Origin: Spirochaetota bacterium
GTDB lineage: Bacteria > Spirochaetota > GWE2-31-10
Assembly: GCA_022361115.1 (NCBI GenBank)
Contig: JAKSBL010000286.1
Location: forward strand, 1-43,475
Direction of reading: 5' to 3'
Length of the DNA: 43,475 bases
Under the pieces are notes generated by a model. It was not told the origin of the DNA, did no database searches, and saw only the letters and a list, made by a program, of their open reading frames with translations. Below, piece after piece: positions 1-8,817 of this stretch; the stretch's first letter is position 1; the number at the start of each line of letters is the position of its first letter. The position numbers and the translations under genes were made by a program.

Positions 1-79
1 AACCTGGACTTGTGTATATGCTCATACTTCCAATGCCTCCTGGTATCCTGGTGCACCAGGCTTATGGTTTTGGGAATAA
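1..79 (+). CDS. 3' end of an upstream gene (partial), ending in a CBM5/12-like carbohydrate-binding module
   Basis: Frame reads TWTCVYAHTSNASWYPGAPGLWFWE* with stop TAA at 77-79; identical to the chitinase C-terminus at 1919-1997. Confidence 0.85.
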   Translation, partial: TWTCVYAHTSNASWYPGAPGLWFWE

Positions 80-119
80 TAAAATATAATATCAATTCAA
101 AGAAAAGGAGTAATCAATC

Positions 120-1997
120 ATGAAGTTAAAATATAGTTTTATCAGCACGATATTCATCTTATTAATGCTGTTTTCCTGTTCTTTTAACTCAACCAATGGA
201 AATAAAACAAACCAATCTGATAATCATACTAAAGGATTAGAGAATTTAAAGCAGTCTTCCAGAATGCCTGGTGGTTTTAAAGTTGTTGGTTATATGCCTT
301 CCTGGAGTGGAGATGTCAATCAAATTCAATATGATAAATTAACTCATATCAATTATGCTTTTATACTACCTACTGCTTCCGGGGGAATCCAAGCTGTGGA
401 AAATCCTGCAAAATTAGAATCCTTAGTTTCTCTGGCTCATGCCAGTGGAGTTAAAGTGCTCATTGCTGTTGGGGGATGGAATAATGGTAATGATAGTGCA
501 TTTGAAACTTTGGCAGCCAATGCACAAACACGAACAACTTTTGTTAATAATTTAATGAATTTTGTCCATACTTATAATTTAGATGGTGTTGATATGGATT
601 GGGAATATCCAGATCCAGGTAATTCTGCTACAAATTATGCTCTTTTGATGGATGAACTAGGCCAAAGTCTGCATAGCGAAGGAAAACTCTTAACCGCAGC
701 TGTTGTTGCTTTAGGCTATACAGGAGGCGGGGTTTTAACAGAAGTATTTGACGATGTGGATTTTTTAAACTTAATGGCTTATGATGGAGGAAATGGTGCA
801 GATCATTCTCCTTATAGTTATGCAGTTGAGTCTTTGAACTATTGGAAAGGAAGAGGATTACCTGCAAGTAAAGCTGTAATTGGTGTCCCTTTTTATGGAA
901 GACCAAGCTGGGAATCCTATCGAGCAATCGTTGCTAGAGATCCGGATGCACCAAATAAAGATATTTCTAATGGTGTTTATTACAATGGTATTGCAACAGT
1001 CAAAGCAAAAACCAATCTTGCTTTAGAGCAGGCTGGTGGAATAATGATGTGGGAGTTAAGCCAGGATACTACAGATCATACTTCACTGTTAACTGCCATG
1101 AGTGAAGCAATCCATGGCGGTAATATTTCTCCGGCAGTGAGTGTCACCAGCCCAGCTGATGGAGCACATTTTGCTGAGAATTCCAATATTACTATTACTG
1201 CTGATGCTAATGATAGTGACGGATCGATATCTCAAGTTGAGTTTTTTCAGGGCTCTGTTTTTCTAGGAGTGGATTATTCTGCACCTTATAGTGTAATCTG
1301 GAATAATGTGAGTGAAGGAACTTATACCATTTCAGCTGTTGCTACTGATAATGAAGGGGCTACTGGAACTTCCGGGATCATAACGATATATGTAGGGGAA
1401 TCCAACCCGGGGATACCTGCCTGGGATAGCTCAGAAACCTACTTAAAGGATGATGTAGTAACTCACAATGGCCGCAAATGGCGAGCCAGATGGTGGACCC
1501 AGGGTGAAGAACCTGGTACAACCGGTGAATGGGGTGTTTGGGAAGATCTGGGACCGATTGGTACCCCATCCAATAATCCTCCCAGTATCAGTATTGTCAG
1601 CCCTGCAAATGACAGCAGCTTTGCTGAAAATTCCAATATTACTATCGAAGCTAATGCCGGTGACAGTGATGGTACAATCAGTAGTGTTGAGTTTTTTCAA
1701 AATGGTAATTCTTTAGGCAGTACAACTTCCGCTCCCTATAGTATGACCTGGACTAATGTCGGAGCCGGATCATATACTCTTACTGCAGTAGCGACAGATG
1801 ATGATGGTGCTTCCACAACATCTGGTTCTATTTCTATAACAGTTGGTTCTAGCGGAACTGATACCTGGGCTCCTGGAGTCTATTATGAACTGGGTGATCA
1901 GGTGGTTTACGGCGGGAGAACCTGGACTTGTGTATATGCTCATACTTCCAATGCCTCCTGGTATCCTGGTGCACCAGGCTTATGGTTTTGGGAATAA
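120..1997 (+). CDS. GH18 chitinase lipoprotein with two Ig-like domains and two CBM5/12-type modules
   Basis: Lipobox-like LLMLFSC; GH18 catalytic motif DGVDMDWEYP; repeated SPADGAHFAENSNITI / SPANDSSFAENSNITI Ig-like modules; W-rich CBM5/12 modules (AWDSSETYLKDDVVTHNGRKWRARWWTQGEEPG and the C-terminus). SD AAAGGAG upstream. Confidence 0.93.
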   Translation: MKLKYSFISTIFILLMLFSCSFNSTNGNKTNQSDNHTKGLENLKQSSRMPGGFKVVGYMPSWSGDVNQIQYDKLTHINYAFILPTASGGIQAVENPAKLESLVSLAHASGVKVLIAVGGWNNGNDSAFETLAANAQTRTTFVNNLMNFVHTYNLDGVDMDWEYPDPGNSATNYALLMDELGQSLHSEGKLLTAAVVALGYTGGGVLTEVFDDVDFLNLMAYDGGNGADHSPYSYAVESLNYWKGRGLPASKAVIGVPFYGRPSWESYRAIVARDPDAPNKDISNGVYYNGIATVKAKTNLALEQAGGIMMWELSQDTTDHTSLLTAMSEAIHGGNISPAVSVTSPADGAHFAENSNITITADANDSDGSISQVEFFQGSVFLGVDYSAPYSVIWNNVSEGTYTISAVATDNEGATGTSGIITIYVGESNPGIPAWDSSETYLKDDVVTHNGRKWRARWWTQGEEPGTTGEWGVWEDLGPIGTPSNNPPSISIVSPANDSSFAENSNITIEANAGDSDGTISSVEFFQNGNSLGSTTSAPYSMTWTNVGAGSYTLTAVATDDDGASTTSGSISITVGSSGTDTWAPGVYYELGDQVVYGGRTWTCVYAHTSNASWYPGAPGLWFWE

Positions 1998-2022
1998 ATG
2001 AATAAAAAAGTAACTTAAAAAC

Positions 2023-2068
2023 AAAAGGAGGTTGCTTCATTGTTTTGAAAACACCTCCTTTTTTATTT
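2023..2068 (+). terminator. Rho-independent terminator after chitinase
   Basis: Perfect 10-bp arms AAAAGGAGGT (2023-2032) / ACCTCCTTTT (2053-2062) followed by a T-run. Confidence 0.8.
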
Positions 2069-2358
2069 TTATGAAATCATTAAAAATAATATAAAAGACT
2101 GTGATTAGATTCTAATATTAAAAACTTTAGTCGTAACCAATAGCATAATTATCGCTCCAACTAGTAATAATAAATTAAATACAATATACAATTCATCACT
2201 AACCATGAAAAATATACCAGATAATGTGTACTCTGAAATTTAAAATCCTTTTGTAATATCAAAATTTAAATAAATTTTGCAAATAAATATCAAACTTTTA
2301 CTCCTCCTGTCATTTTTATAGCACTTTTTTTCATTAATATTTATAGAAGGGAGTATTA

Positions 2359-3954
2359 ATGAAAAAAATCACATTATTCATTAGTAAAAAGAGCCGGCAA
2401 ATCACCTTTCCAGTTTTATGTCTTCTCTTTTTAATGTTAATCAGTTTTGGGCATACAAAAAAAATTTTCATTTTTATTCCATTAATCCTCCTGATCTTGA
2501 TTTATGGGATTTGTATGACATGGATTACAAAAAAAACTAAGTTTCTCCTATTAGTTTTGCTATTGATTTTGATTCTTACAGCCTATTGGTTTCGCTTAGT
2601 CAGAATGGAAAAGCATTACCAATTCAGTAAGAAACAGGTTTTTAACAGCTCTATGGTATTTGGTCAAGTAATATCTTTTCCCCAAAGAAAAAAAATGAAT
2701 ACGCATTTTATGATGAAAGTGCTCGCTGTAAAAAAAGATACCAATACAGATTATCAAAGAATTGAACCTTTTCATATTTTAGTTAAAGGAAAAGAAATCC
2801 AGGTTGAAAAAGGGGATTATCTTTGTATTGAGAAAAACCTTTATCTCCCTGTGAAAAAAATTGGGAATTTTGGGTACCGGCAATATTTAAGAAACAAAAA
2901 TATTTATGCAATGGTTCAATTAAAAAATAATCAATATAGAAAGATTTTTAATAATAGTTATCAAAACATTGAATTAAAAACAGGAAATCAATTTAGAACC
3001 CAGATTATCAGCAAACTGCGAAGTCATTTAAGAGTTGAAGCCTACAGTTTTTTGCTTTCTATTTTTTTTGGAGAAAAGGGAGAGCTGGATAAAGATTTAT
3101 TTCTTGCCTATAAAAATACAGGCATGATTCATTTATTGGCGATTAGTGGCTTACATATTAGTTTTATTGGATTACTTTTTTTTAAGTTTTTTCATTTATT
3201 GTTGTCCAGAAGTAAATCCTTTATGCTTAGTTTACTGGTTTTATTTGGGTATCTCACCTGGATTCAGCCAGCAGCTTCGAACCAGCGAGCTTTTTTAATG
3301 TATGCAATTCAAGGGCTTTATTTACTTTTAAACAGAAAAACCACTGGTCTGACCGTTTTATCTTTTGCTGGTATTTGTCTTTTATTTTTTCGGCCCTTGT
3401 ACCTATTTGATCTGGGATTTCAGTTTTCTTTTTTAGCTACAGCAGGTATTTTGATATTTGCTCAACCCCTTCAGTATTATCTTGAGAAAAAAATGTGTCG
3501 GCTGAATTGGGGCATATTATATCCTTTAGTATTAAAAGCAATCAAAGGATTTAGTGTTAGCGGATCGGCTTTTGCTGCAATTGTTAGTTTACAATGGATT
3601 TACTTTCAGCAAATTCCCTTTTTCTCATTACTGAGTTCCCTAATAATGGTTCCGCTTTTTAGTATACTATTTACCTTCTTATTTTATCTTTTGCTATTGG
3701 TAATTTTTATACCCCATTGGTTTTTGTTTCAACTGATGGATTGGTCTGTCTTCATTTTTAATCAATGCATTTTACTTTTAGATCATATACCAGCTTGCCG
3801 GATGCCTTTACTTCCGCCTACAGTCAGTCTTTTAATATATATTTTTTTCCTAGTGAGTATCAGGTTTTGTTTAAAGTTAATTGATAAAATGGGTTCTAAT
3901 TTAAAGAAAAGAAAACTTGAGAGTCAATTAAATAATATTCGATTAAGATCATAA
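2359..3954 (+). CDS. comEC: ComEC/Rec2-family competence membrane protein
   Basis: Polytopic membrane protein with the ComEC core MIHLLAISGLHISFIGLL and DLGFQFSFLATAGI; ends after the TM region with no metallo-beta-lactamase domain. Confidence 0.85.
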   Translation: MKKITLFISKKSRQITFPVLCLLFLMLISFGHTKKIFIFIPLILLILIYGICMTWITKKTKFLLLVLLLILILTAYWFRLVRMEKHYQFSKKQVFNSSMVFGQVISFPQRKKMNTHFMMKVLAVKKDTNTDYQRIEPFHILVKGKEIQVEKGDYLCIEKNLYLPVKKIGNFGYRQYLRNKNIYAMVQLKNNQYRKIFNNSYQNIELKTGNQFRTQIISKLRSHLRVEAYSFLLSIFFGEKGELDKDLFLAYKNTGMIHLLAISGLHISFIGLLFFKFFHLLLSRSKSFMLSLLVLFGYLTWIQPAASNQRAFLMYAIQGLYLLLNRKTTGLTVLSFAGICLLFFRPLYLFDLGFQFSFLATAGILIFAQPLQYYLEKKMCRLNWGILYPLVLKAIKGFSVSGSAFAAIVSLQWIYFQQIPFFSLLSSLIMVPLFSILFTFLFYLLLLVIFIPHWFLFQLMDWSVFIFNQCILLLDHIPACRMPLLPPTVSLLIYIFFLVSIRFCLKLIDKMGSNLKKRKLESQLNNIRLRS

Positions 3955-4047
3955 ATACTAAGGATTTTTCATTTAATATGTTTTAAGAAGATTTAAAATA
4001 ACAGCATCATTTATGTATTTACTGATAACTGTGTTAATAGGATTTTT

Positions 4048-6129
4048 TTAATGGATAGACAAAGTATAAATATTAGAATTTAAATCTATAAAATAAAGTA
4101 CATTTCCTAATTTTAGTGGCGTACATATTAAAGGGTTATTTGATTGGTTTCCTGGTATTTTTAAAAATCTTGTCTCAGTTGTTTTTAAATCATATGAAAA
4201 TAACTTGCCTTTATCCGAGCAGTAATAAATGCTATTTTCAAATAAAACTGGTTTTTTAACAAGGTAATTGTTGGAGTCAGGATTTTTATCTACTTGGATA
4301 ATAAATTGGGGGAGATCAAATGAGTTGCTGTTTAATTTATAGAATACACCATCATTTCCAATGAAATAGCAAAATGGTTTATGATAAATGATTTCTGAGA
4401 CAACTCCTGCAGGTAATTTTAAAGTTATTGAATTCTGATCATTAAAAGTGGTATCAAAACGATAAATGTTTTCAATACTATCTGCAATGAAAATATAGTT
4501 ATTTGCAAATACAGGTTTCATAAATGCCCTATGCTTTAATGGTGTAGATTGATGGGTAACAATGTTTTTATTTAAATTGTACATTGCTAATTTTTTTGAA
4601 TTAATATTATAGAAGTATAAAATATTGGGTTTTGCTTTTGTAATATATAACTGTCCACTCGTATTAAATATATTATTTGTTTTTTCCAGGCTATTTCCCT
4701 TTAGTATGTATAGAATATCATTTGCTGGAATCAGCAAGCTATCATTGTGAATTTCTGGTTTAGCCCAGTATACAGGACCATCATTGATATTTAAAAGTTT
4801 TAATAATTTTCCTTGCTTAGAAATAATAAAAACATGATTTGAAGTGCTGATTATTAAATTTTTTTGATAGATAAGGGCCGGGGAAGTTAATTTAGAGATT
4901 AAGTGGTGAGTAAATTTCCAAAGTAATTTACCGCTCTTTATGTCAACAGCAGTTAGAGATTTATTAGAATCACTAGTGATATAAATATTATTATTATCAA
5001 TTGCTAAAGATGTTTCTTTTTCATCAAGTTGTAATTGAGGATTAAATGGCAATTTACGAATTATTACCTCTTTTTTTCCTTCCTCTTCATTGTTATGAGT
5101 ACTTTCTATTCTCTGATCAATTGTTTTTTCAGTATTACTATTTGAGACTTGTTTATTATTTTCATCTTTATCATGAGATAGTGGAATGATCAGAGCCTGA
5201 TAACTTTTTTTTAATTGAAAAAGCTTTTTATCCAATTCAGCCATAATCTTTTTTTGTGTATCGGGATCATTTTGATTAGAAAAGTCAATGTTTTTGATAA
5301 ATAGTATTGTTTCCTTTAGCATAATATCAAATTTTTTCACATCACTGCTATTAATAATGATGCTTTGATCCTTAGTTAAAACGACTTTCTCATTGATAAT
5401 TTTGTTAATCTGACTATAGAGATTTTTTTTTAATAGTTCTTTTTGTATAGATTGATCAAGATTAGGCTTTATCCAGATTTTTCCTTCTATTACAGTAATA
5501 GTTGTTTCATCTATTGATTTATTAACTTCAAATTCTGTTCCAATAACATTGATGATCAATTCAGTTGTTGTTATTTTAAATAATGAACCTTTGATAAGTT
5601 TAGCTAGTCTGACCTTAATCATTCCCTTTTTTAGATAAAATGAATTATTAATTATTTTTTTATTTTTTTTCAAACGATTAATTTTTATCTCTGACAGCTG
5701 ATTTAATTCCAACCTTGATTTTTTATCAATTTCTAATTGAATTTGTGAATCATTTTCAGTATAAACTGAAGTTTTTTCTTTGATAATATCGTCTTGATGT
5801 AGTAAATATTTTTTACCCTTTACTATTTTGTAAGCTTTACCATCGATTTTTATTACCTTACACATTGAATAAAATCGATGGTAAAGAAAGGTATTTCTGC
5901 CAATTAATAAACCAATAAGTAAAATAATAATAATTGTAAAACTGAAAACAAACTGGAAAACTAGTGTTTTTCGTTGTGCTTTCTCAGACTCATGATCAAA
6001 ACGTTTTGTCATATACTTCAGTTTTATTTTTAAATTTTCAGGCATTTCATCTAAAGCTGTCTGGTTATTTAAAAGAAAATCAAGAGTTTTATCATCTAAT
6101 TTATCAATCCAGTCTTTTTTTGAAATCAT
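4048..6129 (-). CDS. Anti-sigma-like single-TM protein with FecR domain and C-terminal PQQ-type beta-propeller
   Basis: Cytoplasmic N-terminus, one TM (FVFSFTIIIILLIGLLIG), FecR-like LKKGMIKVRLAK..FKITTTELIINVIGTEFEV..TITVIEGKIWIKP, then PQQ-like repeats (LTAVDIKSGKLLWKFTHHLISKLTSPALIYQKNLIIS). Starts 4 nt inside the ECF sigma gene. Confidence 0.8.
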   Translation of the reverse strand: MISKKDWIDKLDDKTLDFLLNNQTALDEMPENLKIKLKYMTKRFDHESEKAQRKTLVFQFVFSFTIIIILLIGLLIGRNTFLYHRFYSMCKVIKIDGKAYKIVKGKKYLLHQDDIIKEKTSVYTENDSQIQLEIDKKSRLELNQLSEIKINRLKKNKKIINNSFYLKKGMIKVRLAKLIKGSLFKITTTELIINVIGTEFEVNKSIDETTITVIEGKIWIKPNLDQSIQKELLKKNLYSQINKIINEKVVLTKDQSIIINSSDVKKFDIMLKETILFIKNIDFSNQNDPDTQKKIMAELDKKLFQLKKSYQALIIPLSHDKDENNKQVSNSNTEKTIDQRIESTHNNEEEGKKEVIIRKLPFNPQLQLDEKETSLAIDNNNIYITSDSNKSLTAVDIKSGKLLWKFTHHLISKLTSPALIYQKNLIISTSNHVFIISKQGKLLKLLNINDGPVYWAKPEIHNDSLLIPANDILYILKGNSLEKTNNIFNTSGQLYITKAKPNILYFYNINSKKLAMYNLNKNIVTHQSTPLKHRAFMKPVFANNYIFIADSIENIYRFDTTFNDQNSITLKLPAGVVSEIIYHKPFCYFIGNDGVFYKLNSNSFDLPQFIIQVDKNPDSNNYLVKKPVLFENSIYYCSDKGKLFSYDLKTTETRFLKIPGNQSNNPLICTPLKLGNVLYFIDLNSNIYTLSIH

Positions 6130-6692
6130 GAGAAAAAATCCCTATTATTTTTTTTTAGTTCAGTTTTAAGTTTTTTTCTGGCCTTAAATAATAAGCTTTC
6201 AACAGCAACAACTGATTTATTGATGATTTGAGCGATTTCTTTTTGTGATTTATGTTCTATATATTTTAATTTAATAACTTTTTTATACTGGTCATTAAGA
6301 TTTTCCAATGCCATATTGAGCATTAGTATTTTTTCCTTTAACATTAAATCATCCAAATGATCATTAGATAAGGTTTGCTGGCCATTGGATTTCTCAATGA
6401 TTATTTTTTCCTTATACTTTTTTCGAAGGTGATCATTAAACCGCCGGGAAGCAATTTGAAATATCCAGGCTTGTAGTCCTTTGATTTTTTTTAATTTTGG
6501 AGCTGATTTTAAAACAGAATAAAATGTCTCTGCTGATAATTCTTCTGCTGCATCCTGATCTCCATTTGTTTTAATTAAAAGATAATTATAAATTTTTTTT
6601 CCATATTCTTCATATATTTTCTGAAATATTATCGGATCACGTTTTTTGATTTTTTTTAGATCGTCATCTGCAAAAAAAATAATTATTATCAT
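6126..6692 (-). CDS. ECF-type RNA polymerase sigma factor
   Basis: Region 2 (DAAEELSAETFYSVLKS..GLQAWIFQIASRRFNDHLRKK) and region 4 HTH (YKKVIKLKYIEHKSQKEIAQIINKSVVAVESLLFKARKKL). Confidence 0.92.
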   Translation of the reverse strand: MIIIIFFADDDLKKIKKRDPIIFQKIYEEYGKKIYNYLLIKTNGDQDAAEELSAETFYSVLKSAPKLKKIKGLQAWIFQIASRRFNDHLRKKYKEKIIIEKSNGQQTLSNDHLDDLMLKEKILMLNMALENLNDQYKKVIKLKYIEHKSQKEIAQIINKSVVAVESLLFKARKKLKTELKKNNRDFFS

Positions 6693-7750
6693 TTTTTTGT
6701 ACTATTTCTTTTTATTTTTCTTTTGAAATGAATTATATACCCTAAATCAATGGTGATGCAATGAAAAAAAGTCTGTTTTGAAAAATCGAAATTACTCCAG
6801 TTAACTAATGCATAGCCAATTTTACAGGAAAAGCCTTTTATAAAAAAACCAGTTTTAAACCCAAATAACAATAAACCACCAATATCAAATAAAAATGCAA
6901 TCCTTTTATGTTTTAAATCGCCAAACATAAATTGCATAAGTAGTAAAGTACTACCATTTGAACCTATATCATTGTTATCACCCATGTTGCTAGAATGAAA
7001 TAAAATGAGAAATCCTGAAAAACCGGAACCAAAAGCAAAATAAGGAGTAAATCCATATAAATAACCGAAACTTCCTCCAAAGGCTCCACCATTTCCTTGA
7101 ATACCAGAATACTCATTTGTATAAGTATTATTTAGTTGATAAATTCTAGTATAACATCCCAGCAAAGAAATATTTAAAAAATGACGTTTCCAGTAAACCG
7201 GATGATCATTTTCTGACATTTTTAACCGCATCATTTCATCAAAATAGCTTTTATCTACCATCTTGATATTTTGATTCATTTTTTGAGCAATGTCTTTTGA
7301 GGATTCATCAACAACCCTGAAGACATCAATTCCTAGTTCACCTGTAACGGTACTTCCAGCAACAATCTGATTTTTGAAAATATCAATTGCAGAAATCGTA
7401 ATTAAAATATGATCCTCAATTATTGTATATTTACCAATCACTATAACATCAGATTTAAGTTCCATAGCAAGTTTTTGGGCTTTTTCTTCATTAATGAAAA
7501 TCTTCAATCCTAGTGTTTCTATTTTTTTATCTATAAGAGAAAAATCAGTATACAGATACTGGCCTGTATTGACTAATTGACTGCGAAGAGCATCCCTGAG
7601 TATTCCTGAGAGGTACTCATATTCTTTATTATCATTAACATTATAAAATGGTAAAATTAAAACGGTTCTTTTAACTAGATCATCTGAGTAAAGCTGAACT
7701 GAACCTAAAATAAAGATCAGAAAAATGATTATTATTAAATATGTTTTCAT
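6689..7750 (-). CDS. Secreted protein: TolB-N/CsgG-like N-terminal domain plus predicted outer-membrane beta-barrel-like C-terminus
   Basis: Signal peptide; RTVLILPFYNVNDNKEYEYLSGILRDALRSQL..DVIVIGKYTI resembles TolB-N/CsgG-type domains; C-terminal Gly/aromatic alternating strands. Confidence 0.6.
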   Translation of the reverse strand: MKTYLIIIIFLIFILGSVQLYSDDLVKRTVLILPFYNVNDNKEYEYLSGILRDALRSQLVNTGQYLYTDFSLIDKKIETLGLKIFINEEKAQKLAMELKSDVIVIGKYTIIEDHILITISAIDIFKNQIVAGSTVTGELGIDVFRVVDESSKDIAQKMNQNIKMVDKSYFDEMMRLKMSENDHPVYWKRHFLNISLLGCYTRIYQLNNTYTNEYSGIQGNGGAFGGSFGYLYGFTPYFAFGSGFSGFLILFHSSNMGDNNDIGSNGSTLLLMQFMFGDLKHKRIAFLFDIGGLLLFGFKTGFFIKGFSCKIGYALVNWSNFDFSKQTFFHCITIDLGYIIHFKRKIKRNSTKK

Positions 7751-8048
7751 GTAATCTTCCCCAAAAATACTTCTTACTTGATTAGTCGACTCGATTTATG
7801 AAATCTTGCCTGTTTGCGTATAGTATTTATTTGATTTAGAATTTTAAAAAAGTACCAGTTCAATGTTAATCAGGAAAGCCATTAATAAGATTATAAAATA
7901 AATTTATTAAGTAGCAAGAGTATTAATTTTTTTAAACAATTCTCACTATTTATTTTTAAAATATCTAAAAATAAATAAAGGAATTCTATCTTTTAAAATA
8001 CCTCTTAATGCTATTGTTACGAACACATTCTAATTTTGGATAGTTAAT

Positions 8049-8618
8049 TTAATGTGGAAGAACAGGTAAAATAACTTCAGGCTCATATAATTTAATATTA
8101 AAATCGATTTCAAATGTAATTTTTTCAATTTCTGGTAAAGCACTTGTATTCGTAAGAACACCAATATATAAACCCCAAACATAACCTGGTATACGAGAAT
8201 AATTAAGAAGAAGAGTTCCATCACCTTCTAATGATAAATAGCACTGATTAGTTGTATAACTAATAGAAACTAATGGATCATGACCAACTGGAAAATTACC
8301 ATCTGTAATTGAATCAACAATAATCCAAATATCAAAAGATAAGGTTCGATGCTTAATTTGTATTTGTGTGTTTTCCTTATCAAGAATAGCAAATAAATTG
8401 GGCGTACAAAGATCATCTGGTTCATTATAATATACTTGTTCTGGTAAACCATTAAAAGAAATATGCATTTCACTATTGTTTTCAATACTACAAAGTGAGG
8501 ATTTCTCAGAATTTGGTATATCTTCAAGCTTATTACCAATAAAATCACAGTTTATCAATAACAAAGAAATAAAGAATAATAGCATCCAGGTCATTTTTTT
8601 GTAAATAATATTTATCAT
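8049..8618 (-). CDS. Hypothetical lipoprotein, beta-rich
   Basis: Signal peptide with lipobox LLLINC; no family recognised. Confidence 0.65.
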   Translation of the reverse strand: MINIIYKKMTWMLLFFISLLLINCDFIGNKLEDIPNSEKSSLCSIENNSEMHISFNGLPEQVYYNEPDDLCTPNLFAILDKENTQIQIKHRTLSFDIWIIVDSITDGNFPVGHDPLVSISYTTNQCYLSLEGDGTLLLNYSRIPGYVWGLYIGVLTNTSALPEIEKITFEIDFNIKLYEPEVILPVLPH

Positions 8619-8656
8619 TTTATAACTTCTCCTTGTTATAAGATTTTTTTAAAAAT

Positions 8657-8688
8657 TTGACAGGAGTAAATAAAAAAATCTTTATAAT
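8657..8688 (+). promoter_or_regulatory. Candidate sigma-70-type promoter of the propeller lipoprotein
   Basis: TTGACA (8657-8662) and TATAAT (8683-8688), 20-nt spacer (or TTTATA at 8681 with 18 nt). Confidence 0.5.
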
Positions 8689-8724
8689 TGGTTATTTGGC
8701 TGTTATTCACTAAGTCTGTTTAGT

Positions 8725-8773
8725 AAAAAAAATCTTGCTAATTTTTTTAAAAAATTTTAGCAAGATTTTTTTT
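8725..8773 (+). terminator. Intrinsic terminator hairpin in the 5' leader of the propeller lipoprotein (possible attenuator)
   Basis: Perfect 17-bp inverted repeat AAAAAAAATCTTGCTAA (8725-8741) / TTAGCAAGATTTTTTTT (8757-8773). Confidence 0.75.
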
Positions 8774-8817
8774 GTTTCTGCGACTTTCTTTTTATTAAAC
8801 TTCAAGGAGGTGTCTTT

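Noticed and set aside
628-927. 99-aa minus ORF inside the chitinase gene (and similar shadows at 1378, 1443, 1468, 1849)
   Set aside because: Antisense or alternate-frame shadows of a strongly supported GH18 CDS.
2105-2206. 33-aa minus ORF MVSDELYIVFNLLLLVGAIIMLLVTTKVFNIRI with a TM-like stretch
   Set aside because: No SD and AT-rich DNA easily yields hydrophobic ORFs; could be a microprotein or remnant, but evidence is too thin to call.
7751-7860. ECF-type autoregulatory promoter upstream of the sigma operon
   Set aside because: Several AAC- and GTC-like words and an AGTCGACT palindrome (about 7784-7791) exist on the minus strand, but no convincing -35/-10 pair with proper spacing could be fixed by eye.
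8030-8548. Minus-strand ORFs 8030..8224 and 8270..8548
   Set aside because: Out-of-frame with the lipoprotein ORF 8049..8618, which has a lipobox and a better composition.
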